Below are positions 42,310-50,788 of a stretch of DNA of 64,000 bases, piece after piece. The notes below the pieces were generated by a model. The model saw only the letters and a program-made list of their open reading frames with translations. It was not told the origin of the DNA and did no database searches. A program made the position numbers and the translations under genes. This stretch comes from Paractinoplanes atraurantiacus (GTDB taxonomy: Bacteria > Actinomycetota > Actinomycetes > Mycobacteriales > Micromonosporaceae): positions 99,977 through 163,976 of the forward strand of contig NZ_OBDY01000024.1 of the NCBI RefSeq assembly GCF_900215205.1, given 5' to 3'. Numbering within the stretch: position 1 is the first letter of the stretch; the number at the start of each line of letters is the position of its first letter.

Positions 42310-42915
42310 ATGGCAGCGCCCGACAACGACAGCGAGGGTCTCGGCGCCGGCCTTCCCGCCGAGGGCACCCTCACCAAGCTGAACGTCACGTGGTCGGTGG
42401 TCAGCTCCGGGCCGGGTCCCCACCTTCTCTGCGCGCTGCGCCGACGGGCGGGCGGCGGCATCGATCTGCTGACGAAGGAGTGGTCCTTCTCGGGCATCGA
42501 GGTGCGTGAGGGCCGCGTCCCGGTGCGCGGCTATCCCGCGGAACCCTGATGGAAGCGGCAGCCCCGCGGAGTGGCTCATCTTCGCCACGCTGAACGGGCC
42601 CGAGGTGGGCGTCATCGCCTTCGACGGCCCGGAGTCCGCTTCCTCCCGCTCGGCGCGGGGCAGCTCATGGCCCGAACCCGACACGAGGAAGGCCGAGCGG
42701 CTGGCCCGCTCGCTGCGGTCGGCCGGCGCCCCGATGGACGAGCAGCTCACGCGATGCGGTTACAAACGCATCCGAGCCCCCATTTCCATCACGGCCCGTT
42801 CATGGTCGCCGCCGAGCGGGAGTGCACGGCGGTCGATCGGCGCAACCGTGACTGGCGGGGCAGCCTGGCCTGGCTGAAGTGGCGCAAGACCGGCGAATGG
42901 GGCGTCGAGCCGTAG
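42310..42915 (+). pseudogene. Hypothetical protein gene broken by two C-run frameshifts
   Basis: Three protein-like segments lie in frames 1, 2 and 1: MAAPDNDSEG to GYPAEP, then DGSGSPAEWLIFATLNGPEV to RCGYKRI, then HFHHGPFMVAAERECTA to the stop at 42915. The changes fall at CCC (42542-42544, one C too many) and CCCCC (42777-42781, one C too few). Rejoined it would be about 200 residues. No family recognised. It may be a decayed gene or two sequencing indels. Confidence 0.5.
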
Positions 42916-42979
42916 GGCCTTACACAACCCGAACATCGCCCTGACGTGGGTCATGCGCACCGGCGGAAGAGTCGGCGCC

Positions 42980-43420
42980 ATGAGACGCATGAAGATGACC
43001 GTGCTCGGGCTGGCCGGTCTGCTCGCCCTGGCCGGCTGCGCCGCTCCGGCCGCGGCCCCGGATCTGGCCGACGAGACGTACGCGCTGACGGCCGCCGGCT
43101 TGGAAGAGCCCCAGCCGGCCCCGACGGGGGAAGCCTCGAAGCACAAGCGGGCCTATCTGCGGAAGAACACGCTGCACGGGGAGATCGTCGTGCAGGGCAA
43201 GGACGGCCCTAAGACTCTCGTCGTCCAGCGCGGCACCGTCACCGCCACCGACGACGGCTCACTGAGCGTCAAGTCCACCGACGGCTTCACGCAGACCTGG
43301 ACCAAGGCCGAGAAGTTCACCGTCCGCGGTGACCTGAAGACCGGCGTTGAGGTCGGTGTGGCCGGGCGCAAGGAGGGCGACAAGACCCTGGCCCGGCTCG
43401 TGGTGGTCAAGAAGAAGTAG
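42980..43420 (+). CDS. Small lipoprotein with DUF5666-like domain
   Basis: A 146-residue lipoprotein (lipobox LAGC) with a Lys-rich beta domain (LHGEIVVQGKDGPKTLVVQRG, then GDLKTGVEVGVAGRKEG) resembling DUF5666-type OB folds. The ATG at 42980 begins MRRMKMTVLG. Its 3' end overlaps the convergent LacI gene by 14 bp. Function unknown. Confidence 0.7.
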   Translation: MRRMKMTVLGLAGLLALAGCAAPAAAPDLADETYALTAAGLEEPQPAPTGEASKHKRAYLRKNTLHGEIVVQGKDGPKTLVVQRGTVTATDDGSLSVKSTDGFTQTWTKAEKFTVRGDLKTGVEVGVAGRKEGDKTLARLVVVKKK

Positions 43421-44435
43421 CGACACCGAGCGTGCTCTCCCGCGCGATCAGCCGGTGCTCGGCCCGCAGCTCCACGCCGGGCACCGGTGACGGGCTGGCG
43501 ATGCGCTTGACCAGCCGGTCGACGGCCATCTGGGCGATCGCCTTCTTGTCGGGCTGGATCGTGCTGATCGTGGGGCTGCTGTAGCGCCCGTCCTCGATGT
43601 CGTCGTAGCCGATGATGGCCACGTCCTCCGGCACCCGCAGTCCTCGCTGATGGATCGCGTGGATCGCCCCGGAGGCGACCAGATCGCTGTAGCAGAACAC
43701 CGCGTCCGGCGGGTCCGCCCGGTCGAGCAGCGCCGCCATCGCCGTCGCCCCGTCGGCCCGGTTGAAGCGGGCCGTGCTGATGATCAGCGACTCGTCGACC
43801 GGGCGGCCGAACAGAGCGTGCGCCGCCCGGTATCCCTGCGTGCGCAGTTGCGCCGCCTCGCCCGTCGGGTACGGCTGATCGCCGATGGCCGCGATCCGCC
43901 GGCGGCCGATCGAGAACAGGTGGCTCACCGCGTCCGTCGAGGCGGCCACGTCGTCGATGCCCACGTGGTCGAACGTCCCGTCCGACGAGCGCTCACCCAG
44001 CACGACCAGGGGCAGATCGGGATCCCGTACGGACAAATCTTCTTGAGACAGGCCCAGCGGGCTGAAGATCATGCCGTCGAAGAGGAAGCGGCGCGAGCCC
44101 CGGCCGATCAGCTCACCCTCGTGGTCGCGGTCGCCGTCGGTCTGGTCGACCAGCACGTTGTAGCCGAGCTTGCGGGCGGCCGGGATGATCCCCTGGAGCA
44201 GCTCGGCGAAGTACGGGGTGTCCAGATAGGGCACGACCACGACGATCTGCCCGGAGCGGCCGGTGGCCAGGTTGCGCGCGAGCACGTTGGGCCGGTAGCC
44301 GAGCTGGGCGATGGCCCGCTCCACTTTTTCGCGCGTCGCGTCGGTCACCCGCGCATAGCCGTTGACCACGTTCGAGACCGTGCGCGGCGAGACGCCGGCC
44401 AGCTCGGCGACATCACGGAGCGTAGTTTGCCGCAT
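43407..44435 (-). CDS. LacI-family transcriptional regulator
   Basis: A 342-residue regulator: N-terminal HTH (TTLRDVAELAGVSPRTVSNVVNG) and a periplasmic-binding-like effector domain. The ATG at 44435 follows GGGGGAC; the longer frame to 44534 reads through the operator. It is divergent from an arabinoside ABC importer and its operator lies between them, so it is the local repressor responding to an arabino-sugar (inference from GH51 neighbour). Confidence 0.9.
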   Translation of the reverse strand: MRQTTLRDVAELAGVSPRTVSNVVNGYARVTDATREKVERAIAQLGYRPNVLARNLATGRSGQIVVVVPYLDTPYFAELLQGIIPAARKLGYNVLVDQTDGDRDHEGELIGRGSRRFLFDGMIFSPLGLSQEDLSVRDPDLPLVVLGERSSDGTFDHVGIDDVAASTDAVSHLFSIGRRRIAAIGDQPYPTGEAAQLRTQGYRAAHALFGRPVDESLIISTARFNRADGATAMAALLDRADPPDAVFCYSDLVASGAIHAIHQRGLRVPEDVAIIGYDDIEDGRYSSPTISTIQPDKKAIAQMAVDRLVKRIASPSPVPGVELRAEHRLIARESTLGVATSS

Positions 44436-44511
44436 GGTCCCCCCTGGAATTCTCACAAGAATATTTCCGGCAGGTTGCCTCTTGCCAGAGCCGAATGGCC
44501 GGGGCATAGTC

Positions 44512-44529
44512 CTTTGCAGCGCTGCAAAG
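44512..44529. promoter_or_regulatory. LacI operator
   Basis: CTTTGCAGCGCTGCAAAG, a perfect 18-bp palindrome with the CG centre typical of LacI/GalR operators, in the divergent region. Confidence 0.85.
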
Positions 44530-44652
44530 CGCAATCTACATCACACCTACCCCACGAGTGGTGTACTCCCCCGCCATTCGGCTCCAGATCCATAGATCGC
44601 GCCGACGTGACAGTCGGTGATGTCGGCGCGCCCATGTACAGGAGGCCGGACC

Positions 44653-45999
44653 ATGCGATTCATAACAAAAGCCGCGATGAGCCTCGCGCTGATCCCCGCG
44701 CTGGCCGCGTGTGGCGGCGGCGATGACCAAGAAGCAACGGCCGCGAAGCCGACCAACTGCACCAACAAGATCGTCAACGAGGCGGCGCCCCGCGTCCTCG
44801 TCTGGGCCTGGTACCCGAACATGGCCAAGGTCGTCGACAACTTCAACAACCAGCACACCGACGTCCAGGTCTGCTGGACCAACGCCGGGCAGGGCCAGCC
44901 CGAGTACGAGAAGTTCCAGACCGCCATCTCGGCCAAGAAGGGCGCGCCCGACGTCATCATGCTCGAGGCCGACCAACTCGTCGGCTTCGAGATCCAGGAC
45001 GCGCTGGTCGACCTCGTCCCGTACGGCGCGAACGACGTCAAGAAGAACTTCAGCGAGGGCGCCTGGAAGGACGTCTCGCAGGGCGACAAGGTGTTCGCGG
45101 CGCCGGTCGACGGCGGCCCGATGGCGCTGATCTACCGCACCGACATCTTCGACAAATACAAGATCAAACCGCCGAAGACCTGGGCCGAGTACGCCGAGGC
45201 GGCGGCCAAGGTCAAAGCCGCGGGCGGGCCGGTGTTCGGCGACTTCGGCAGCAACGTGCCCGCCGTGACCACCGCCCTGATGATCCAGAAGGGCGCGCAG
45301 CCGTTCGTCTACGACCTGTCGGACAAGCAGAACATCACCGTCAAGCTCGACGACCAGGCGACCAAGGACGTGCTGAACTTCTGGGGCGAGATGTCCAAGA
45401 AGGGCCTGGTCGGCAAGGAGGACCAGTTCACCACCGACTACATCGCCGGCATGGTCGGCGGTAAGTACGCCACCTACGTCTCGGCCGCCTGGGCCCCGGG
45501 CTATCTGACCGGCGCCGGCGTCGGCAACGGCAAGGAGAAGGGCAAGTTCGCGGTCGCCCCGCTGCCGCAGTGGGACACGGCGAGCCCGGTGAGCGTCAAC
45601 TGGGGCGGTTCGGCCTTCGCGGTCACCAGCCAGGCCGCCGACAAGGCGAACGCGGCCAAGGTCGCCCTCGGCCTCTACGCCGACGAGGCGTCACTGACCG
45701 ACGGCTGGAAGACCCAGACGATCTTCCCGCTCAACCAGAGCGTGCTCACCTCGGACGAGTTCGTGAACGCGAAGGTCGAGTTCTTCAACGGGCAGACCGC
45801 GAACAAGGACATCTACATCCCGGCCGAGAACGCGTACAAGGGCGCCACCTACAGCCCCTTCACCGTCTACTACTACGCGCAGCTCCAGGCCCAGATCGTA
45901 AAGATCAACGAGGGCAAGACGACCGGCGACCAGGCGGCCACCGACCTGCACAACCAGATCGTCCAGTACGCGAAGACCCAGGGGTTCACGGTCAAATGA
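44653..45999 (+). CDS. Sugar ABC transporter substrate-binding lipoprotein (arabinoside locus)
   Basis: A 448-residue CUT1 lipoprotein (lipobox LAAC). The ATG at 44653 has AGGAGG at 44640-44645. Recognisable binding-protein segments include AKKGAPDVIMLEADQ and FVYDLSDKQN. First gene of a four-gene operon under the LacI operator; ligand probably arabino-oligosaccharides. Confidence 0.9.
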   Translation: MRFITKAAMSLALIPALAACGGGDDQEATAAKPTNCTNKIVNEAAPRVLVWAWYPNMAKVVDNFNNQHTDVQVCWTNAGQGQPEYEKFQTAISAKKGAPDVIMLEADQLVGFEIQDALVDLVPYGANDVKKNFSEGAWKDVSQGDKVFAAPVDGGPMALIYRTDIFDKYKIKPPKTWAEYAEAAAKVKAAGGPVFGDFGSNVPAVTTALMIQKGAQPFVYDLSDKQNITVKLDDQATKDVLNFWGEMSKKGLVGKEDQFTTDYIAGMVGGKYATYVSAAWAPGYLTGAGVGNGKEKGKFAVAPLPQWDTASPVSVNWGGSAFAVTSQAADKANAAKVALGLYADEASLTDGWKTQTIFPLNQSVLTSDEFVNAKVEFFNGQTANKDIYIPAENAYKGATYSPFTVYYYAQLQAQIVKINEGKTTGDQAATDLHNQIVQYAKTQGFTVK

Positions 46000-46871
46000 A
46001 CAGGAAATGGATAGCGGGGTGGCTCTTCATCCTGCCCTTCCTGGTGGTGTTCCTGGCTTTCCTGGTGGCGCCGCTGTTCTACGCGGGTTATCTGAGCCTC
46101 TGGACAAAGGGGCTGGCCACCGGAACGACCTTCGCCGGCTTCGACAACTACACGAGAGCCTTCGAGGATCCGTCGTTCCGCAAGGGGCTCTGGTTCGTCC
46201 TGCGGTTCAGCGCCGTCGTCATTCCGCTGCAGATCATCGTCGCCCTGGTCGCGGCGCTCGTGCTCGACGAGGTGACCGGCCGCCTGGCCCGCTTCTCGCG
46301 GCTGGTCATCTTCCTCCCGTACGCCATTCCGGCCGTTCTCGGCGCCCTCATGTGGGGCTTTCTCTACAGCCCGAGCTTCGGCCCGATCGAGCAGATCGCC
46401 ACCGCGTTCGACGTGCGGGCGCCGTTCCTGCTGAGCCAGGGGAACATCTTCTACGGCCTGCTCAACGTGGTGACCTGGCAGTGGTCCGGCTATTACATGA
46501 TCATCATCTACGCGGCGCTGCGCAGCATCGACACGTCCATCTACGAGGCGGCGCGCATCGACGGCGCGAACGCCCGGCAGATCGCCCTGCGCATCAAAGT
46601 GCCGATGGTCTCGTCGGCGCTGGTCCTGATCCTGGTCTTCTCGCTCATCGGCACCCTGCAGTTCTTCACCGAGCCGCAGATCCTGGCGCCGATCGCGAAC
46701 GGCTCGGTGACGCCCGACTTCACGCCGAACATCTACGCGTACAACATCGCCTTCCGCTACGCGCAGTTCAACTACGCCTCGGCCATTTCGTTCTCGCTCG
46801 GCTTCGTGGTCTTCCTGGCGGTCGGCATCTTCATGTTCGTCACCCGCAAGAAAGGCAGCATCTTCACGTGA
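45996..46871 (+). CDS. Sugar ABC transporter permease (first, arabinoside locus)
   Basis: A 291-residue CUT1 permease, six helices, EAA motif EAARIDGANARQIALRIKVPMV. ATGA overlap with the binding-protein gene. Confidence 0.9.
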   Translation: MNRKWIAGWLFILPFLVVFLAFLVAPLFYAGYLSLWTKGLATGTTFAGFDNYTRAFEDPSFRKGLWFVLRFSAVVIPLQIIVALVAALVLDEVTGRLARFSRLVIFLPYAIPAVLGALMWGFLYSPSFGPIEQIATAFDVRAPFLLSQGNIFYGLLNVVTWQWSGYYMIIIYAALRSIDTSIYEAARIDGANARQIALRIKVPMVSSALVLILVFSLIGTLQFFTEPQILAPIANGSVTPDFTPNIYAYNIAFRYAQFNYASAISFSLGFVVFLAVGIFMFVTRKKGSIFT

Positions 46872-47719
46872 CCAGGCCCCGCCACATCTGGGCCAAGCTC
46901 CTGCTGCTGGCCATGGTGTGCTACTTCCTCATCCCGGTCTGGTGGCTCCTGGTCGCCAGCACCAAGAACGCCGAAGGGCTGTTCTCCGGCAACGGGGCGC
47001 TCTGGTTCTCGCACGGCTTCCACTTCTTCGAGAACCTCGGTGACCTGTTCACCTACAACAACGGCGAATATCTGCGCTGGCTGGGCAATTCCGCGCTGTA
47101 CGCCTTCGCCGGCGGCATCGGGTGCACGGTCGTCTCCGTTCTGGCCGGGTACGGTTTCGCGAAATTCAGCTTCCGGGGCCGCAACCTGGTCTTCGCGGCC
47201 GTGCTCGGCTCGGTGATGGTGCCGCTGACCGCGCTGGTGATCCCCACCTTCGTGCTCATGTCGAACGCCGGGCTCACCGACACCGTCTGGGCGGTCATCC
47301 TGCCCTCGCTGCTGAGCCCGTTCGCCGTCTACCTGATGCGGGTGTACGCGTCCGCGTCCGTGCCCGACGAGCTGCTCGACGCGGCCCGCATCGACGGGGC
47401 CGGCGAGCTGCGGACCTTCGTACGGGTGGCTCTGCCCCTCATGCGCCCCGGCGTGATCACCGTACTGCTGCTGTCGATCGTCTCCACCTGGAACAATTTC
47501 TTCCTGCCGCTGACCATGCTGTCCACCTCGAAGCTCTACCCCCTCACGGTCGGCATCGGCCTGTGGGAGCAGCTGGCGAGCTCCAACAACGGCGGCGGTC
47601 AGTCCCTCTGGAACCTGATCATCACCGGCTCTCTGGTGTCGATCGTCCCGCTCGTCGTCGCCTTCCTCACCCTGCAGAAGTACTGGCAAGGTGGACTGGC
47701 CGTAGGAAGCCTCAAGTAA
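46868..47719 (+). CDS. Sugar ABC transporter permease (second, arabinoside locus)
   Basis: A 283-residue CUT1 permease, EAA motif DAARIDGAGELRTFVRVALPLM. GTG at 46868 overlaps the first permease. As at 25046-26736, the operon lacks its own ATPase. Confidence 0.9.
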   Translation: MTRPRHIWAKLLLLAMVCYFLIPVWWLLVASTKNAEGLFSGNGALWFSHGFHFFENLGDLFTYNNGEYLRWLGNSALYAFAGGIGCTVVSVLAGYGFAKFSFRGRNLVFAAVLGSVMVPLTALVIPTFVLMSNAGLTDTVWAVILPSLLSPFAVYLMRVYASASVPDELLDAARIDGAGELRTFVRVALPLMRPGVITVLLLSIVSTWNNFFLPLTMLSTSKLYPLTVGIGLWEQLASSNNGGGQSLWNLIITGSLVSIVPLVVAFLTLQKYWQGGLAVGSLK

Positions 47720-47728
47720 GGGAACCAC

Positions 47729-49213
47729 GTGCTCAACGCCAAACTGCACCTCGAACCCACCCGCGTCGTCGCCCCCGTCTCCCGCCGCACGTTCGGCTCG
47801 TTCGTCGAGCACATGGGCCGCTGCGTCTACGGCGGAATCTACGAGCAAGCGCACCCCCGCGCCGACGCCGACGGCTTCCGGTCCGACGTGCTCGCCCTCG
47901 TCCGGGAACTGGGGGTCTCGCTCGTCCGCTACCCCGGCGGCAACTTCGTCTCCGGATACAAGTGGGAGGACGGCGTCGGCCCGGTCGCCGACCGGCCCGT
48001 GCGGCGCGACCTCGCCTGGCACAGCCTGGAGACCAACGAGGTCGGCGTGGACGAGTTCATGCGCTGGGCGAACAAGGCCGGGGTCGAGGTCATGTACGCC
48101 CTGAACCTCGGCACCCGCGGCGTTCAGGAGGCGCTCGACGTCCACGAGTACCTCAACCAGCCCGACCGGACGCATCTCGCCGAGTTGCGCCGCGGGAACG
48201 GGTCGGAGAAGCCGTACGGCATAAGCATGTTCTGTCTCGGCAATGAGATGGACGGGCCTTGGCAGACGGGGCACAAGACCGCTTATGAGTACGGGCGTCT
48301 GGCCGCCGAGACGGCGCGGGCGCTGCGGTCGGCCCAGCCCGGGGTCGAGCTGATCGCCTGCGGCAGTTCGAGCTCGTCCATGCCGACGTTCGGCGCCTGG
48401 GAGGCCGAGGTGCTCGAGCTGGCGTACGACCAGGTCGACTACATCTCGGCCCACGCCTACTACGAGCCGCTGGACGGCGACGTCGGCTCGTTCCTGGCCT
48501 CGGCGGTCGACATGGACCACTTCATCGACAGCGTGGTGGCGACCGCGGACAGCGTCGGCGCCCGCCTGAAATCGAAGAAGCGCATCAACATCTCGTTCGA
48601 CGAGTGGAACGTCTGGTACCTGAGCCGCCACCAGGCGTCGCAGGCATCGGTCACCGAGTGGGAGGTGGCGCCGCGCGTCATCGAGGACAGCTACGACGTG
48701 ACCGACGCCGTGGTGGTCGGCAGCCTGCTCATCTCGCTGCTGCGCCACAGCGACCGGGTCACCGCGGCGTGCCTGGCCCAGTTGGTCAACGTGATCGCCC
48801 CGATCCGCAGCGAACCGGACGGCGAGGCCTGGCGGCAGACCACCTTCCACCCGTTCGCCCTGACGTCCCGCCTCTCCCGGGGTGAGGTGCTCGACGTCAA
48901 AATCGATTCCCCGGTGTACGAGACCTCGCGCTTCGGTGCGGTGCCGATCGTCGACGCCGTGGCGACCCACGACGACGGCGCCCTGTCGGTCTTCGCGGTC
49001 AACCGCCACCAGAGCGAGAGCGTCTCGTTCTCCTTCCCGGCCACGGGCACGGTGGCCGAGGCGTGGGTGCTCAGCGACGACGATCCGGCCGCCACCAACA
49101 CTCAAGCCGACCCCGACCGGGTCACGCCGCGCGAACTGGCCACGTCGGTCTCCGAGGGGATCGTCACGGTGACGTTGCCGCCGGTGTCGTGGAGCGCGAT
49201 CCGCCTCGGCTAA
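47729..49213 (+). CDS. abfA: Alpha-L-arabinofuranosidase, GH51
   Basis: A 494-residue intracellular GH51 enzyme with the acid/base Glu173 in CLGNEMDG, the nucleophile Glu292 in SFDEWNVWY, and a C-terminal beta domain. It removes terminal arabinofuranose from imported oligosaccharides. The GTG at 47729 follows an AAGGGAA. Last gene of the importer operon, which identifies the sugar handled by the locus. Confidence 0.93.
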   Translation: MLNAKLHLEPTRVVAPVSRRTFGSFVEHMGRCVYGGIYEQAHPRADADGFRSDVLALVRELGVSLVRYPGGNFVSGYKWEDGVGPVADRPVRRDLAWHSLETNEVGVDEFMRWANKAGVEVMYALNLGTRGVQEALDVHEYLNQPDRTHLAELRRGNGSEKPYGISMFCLGNEMDGPWQTGHKTAYEYGRLAAETARALRSAQPGVELIACGSSSSSMPTFGAWEAEVLELAYDQVDYISAHAYYEPLDGDVGSFLASAVDMDHFIDSVVATADSVGARLKSKKRINISFDEWNVWYLSRHQASQASVTEWEVAPRVIEDSYDVTDAVVVGSLLISLLRHSDRVTAACLAQLVNVIAPIRSEPDGEAWRQTTFHPFALTSRLSRGEVLDVKIDSPVYETSRFGAVPIVDAVATHDDGALSVFAVNRHQSESVSFSFPATGTVAEAWVLSDDDPAATNTQADPDRVTPRELATSVSEGIVTVTLPPVSWSAIRLG

Positions 49214-49863
49214 CGGGTCAGGCGCGCCTCGCTGAGCACGACGGTGCCGTCGGGCTCGGAACACTCGACCCGCACCGTCAGTTTCTCGGCCCCCTCGACG
49301 CCGGCCGTCAGCGGCTCCGCCCCACCCGGGCGGGCGCCTTTCTGCCGGCCGGCCTCGGAGGTGGCGATGGTGCCGTCCTTCAGCAGCACGCCGGCGAGGA
49401 CGGTGACGTGGGTGACCGCTTCCTGATCCACACCTGGCGGGTAATACGGCCGGACCGTCGCGTCGAGACGCGCGTACCGGCCGCGCAGCGGATAGGTCAC
49501 CTCGGCGCTCTGGTCGCCGGTCTGGTTCGACGGACAGCCGATGACGATCGGATGAGTGGCGTAGGCGGCATCCGACCGTACGGCCCGGGGAATCTGGCTG
49601 AGCCGATCGGCGCCCGCCTCCGGTGTGAAGCGGTCGTCATCGAGGAACACCGCTGCCTCGACGGCCGGCGGTGCCTTCGTCGCGGCAGTCGTCGCCGTTG
49701 TCGCCGGGGCGGTGGCCGGCGCCGGCTTTTCCTGCTGCTGCTTCGGTAAAAGCCAGGCCAGAAGGGCCACGACGAGCCCGAGCACCGTGGCGATGCCCGT
49801 CCACCGGTGCAGCGGGACGGATTCGGCCGGCTTCTGCTGCTGTTGCTGAGTACTGGGGGTCAC
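49210..49863 (-). CDS. Membrane-anchored protein with NPCBM-like domain
   Basis: A 217-residue protein: a Gln-rich N-terminus, one membrane helix, a Pro/Ala/Thr linker, then a beta domain with NPCBM-like features (VTYPLRGRYARLDATVRPY). The GTG at 49863 has AGGTGAG before it. It may bind cell-surface or extracellular sugar. Stops of this gene and abfA overlap by four bases. Confidence 0.65.
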   Translation of the reverse strand: MTPSTQQQQQKPAESVPLHRWTGIATVLGLVVALLAWLLPKQQQEKPAPATAPATTATTAATKAPPAVEAAVFLDDDRFTPEAGADRLSQIPRAVRSDAAYATHPIVIGCPSNQTGDQSAEVTYPLRGRYARLDATVRPYYPPGVDQEAVTHVTVLAGVLLKDGTIATSEAGRQKGARPGGAEPLTAGVEGAEKLTVRVECSEPDGTVVLSEARLTR

Positions 49864-50038
49864 ATTCTCACCTGTGAGTGATCGTCGCCGCGGGGACAGC
49901 GTCACAGTGTGGCCTCTCGACGGAAGATCATGCGCCCAGCTCAGGTGACACTTTCCCGACAGACCACCGAGCCTCGGGGAGCGATAGGTTCCGCAATGTT
50001 GTCACTCAAAGTGATCATCTTTCGGAGCCATTACCGCC

Positions 50039-50788
50039 ATGACTGCACAGCACCCCTACGGACAGACCACCGTCCCACCGGCCACTCCCCCGCGCCGGCC
50101 CCGCTCGACCGGGCGCTTCCTCGCGATCGGGCTCGCCTCGATCGCCGTCGTGCTCGCGCTCGTGGCCGTCGGCCTCTCGTGGGTGGCGGCCGGCCGGGCC
50201 GGCGACGCGCTCGACCAGGTCGCGGCCCTGCCCACCGGCCCGGCGCCCGCGCCCGCCACCACCGAGCCGGCCGCCGACCCCACCACCGAGACGCCGGTGG
50301 CGACCGAGCCGGCCGAGGACCCGGCGACCGGATCCACCGAGGAGCCGACCCTCAATCCGAACACCGAGTTCACGTCGAACTACACCTCGCAGACCCTGCG
50401 CATGCCGTCGAAGTGCAACGACGACGTCTACATCGACCTGGACGAGCCGCGCGTCGGATCCGACTACCAGCGGGCCGAGCTCACGTACTCACGGTCGTGC
50501 AGCGCGAGCCAGGGCCCGCAGTTCACCCTGTCCCAGGGGTCGCGCGGCAGCGAAGTCGAGTCGACCACGGTCACGCCCGCCGAGTGCGTCGACCGGATCC
50601 GCACCAGCCCGCTGCTCTCCGGCACCAACCAGCCGCTCAAACGCGGGCAGGTCTTCTGCGTGAACACGTCGCTCAGCGAGGCGACGAGTACGGCTCAGAC
50701 CTGGAAGATGGCGCTGCTGTCGGTGAGCGCGGTCGGCCAGGACGGTGCGGTCACGTTCAAGGTGTCGGCCTGGGACATCCCGCGCTAG
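50039..50788 (+). CDS. Membrane-anchored hypothetical protein with Pro/Thr-rich linker
   Basis: A 249-residue protein: one N-terminal membrane helix, a linker rich in Pro/Thr/Glu repeats (about 65-105), then a Cys-containing globular domain. Resembles actinomycete cell-surface proteins of unknown function. Convergent overlap of four bases with the diguanylate cyclase. Confidence 0.65.
   Translation: MTAQHPYGQTTVPPATPPRRPRSTGRFLAIGLASIAVVLALVAVGLSWVAAGRAGDALDQVAALPTGPAPAPATTEPAADPTTETPVATEPAEDPATGSTEEPTLNPNTEFTSNYTSQTLRMPSKCNDDVYIDLDEPRVGSDYQRAELTYSRSCSASQGPQFTLSQGSRGSEVESTTVTPAECVDRIRTSPLLSGTNQPLKRGQVFCVNTSLSEATSTAQTWKMALLSVSAVGQDGAVTFKVSAWDIPR

Noticed and set aside
46772..49264. 830-codon reverse-strand open frame
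   Set aside because: Antisense shadow of the permease and GH51 genes; no recognisable protein motifs.
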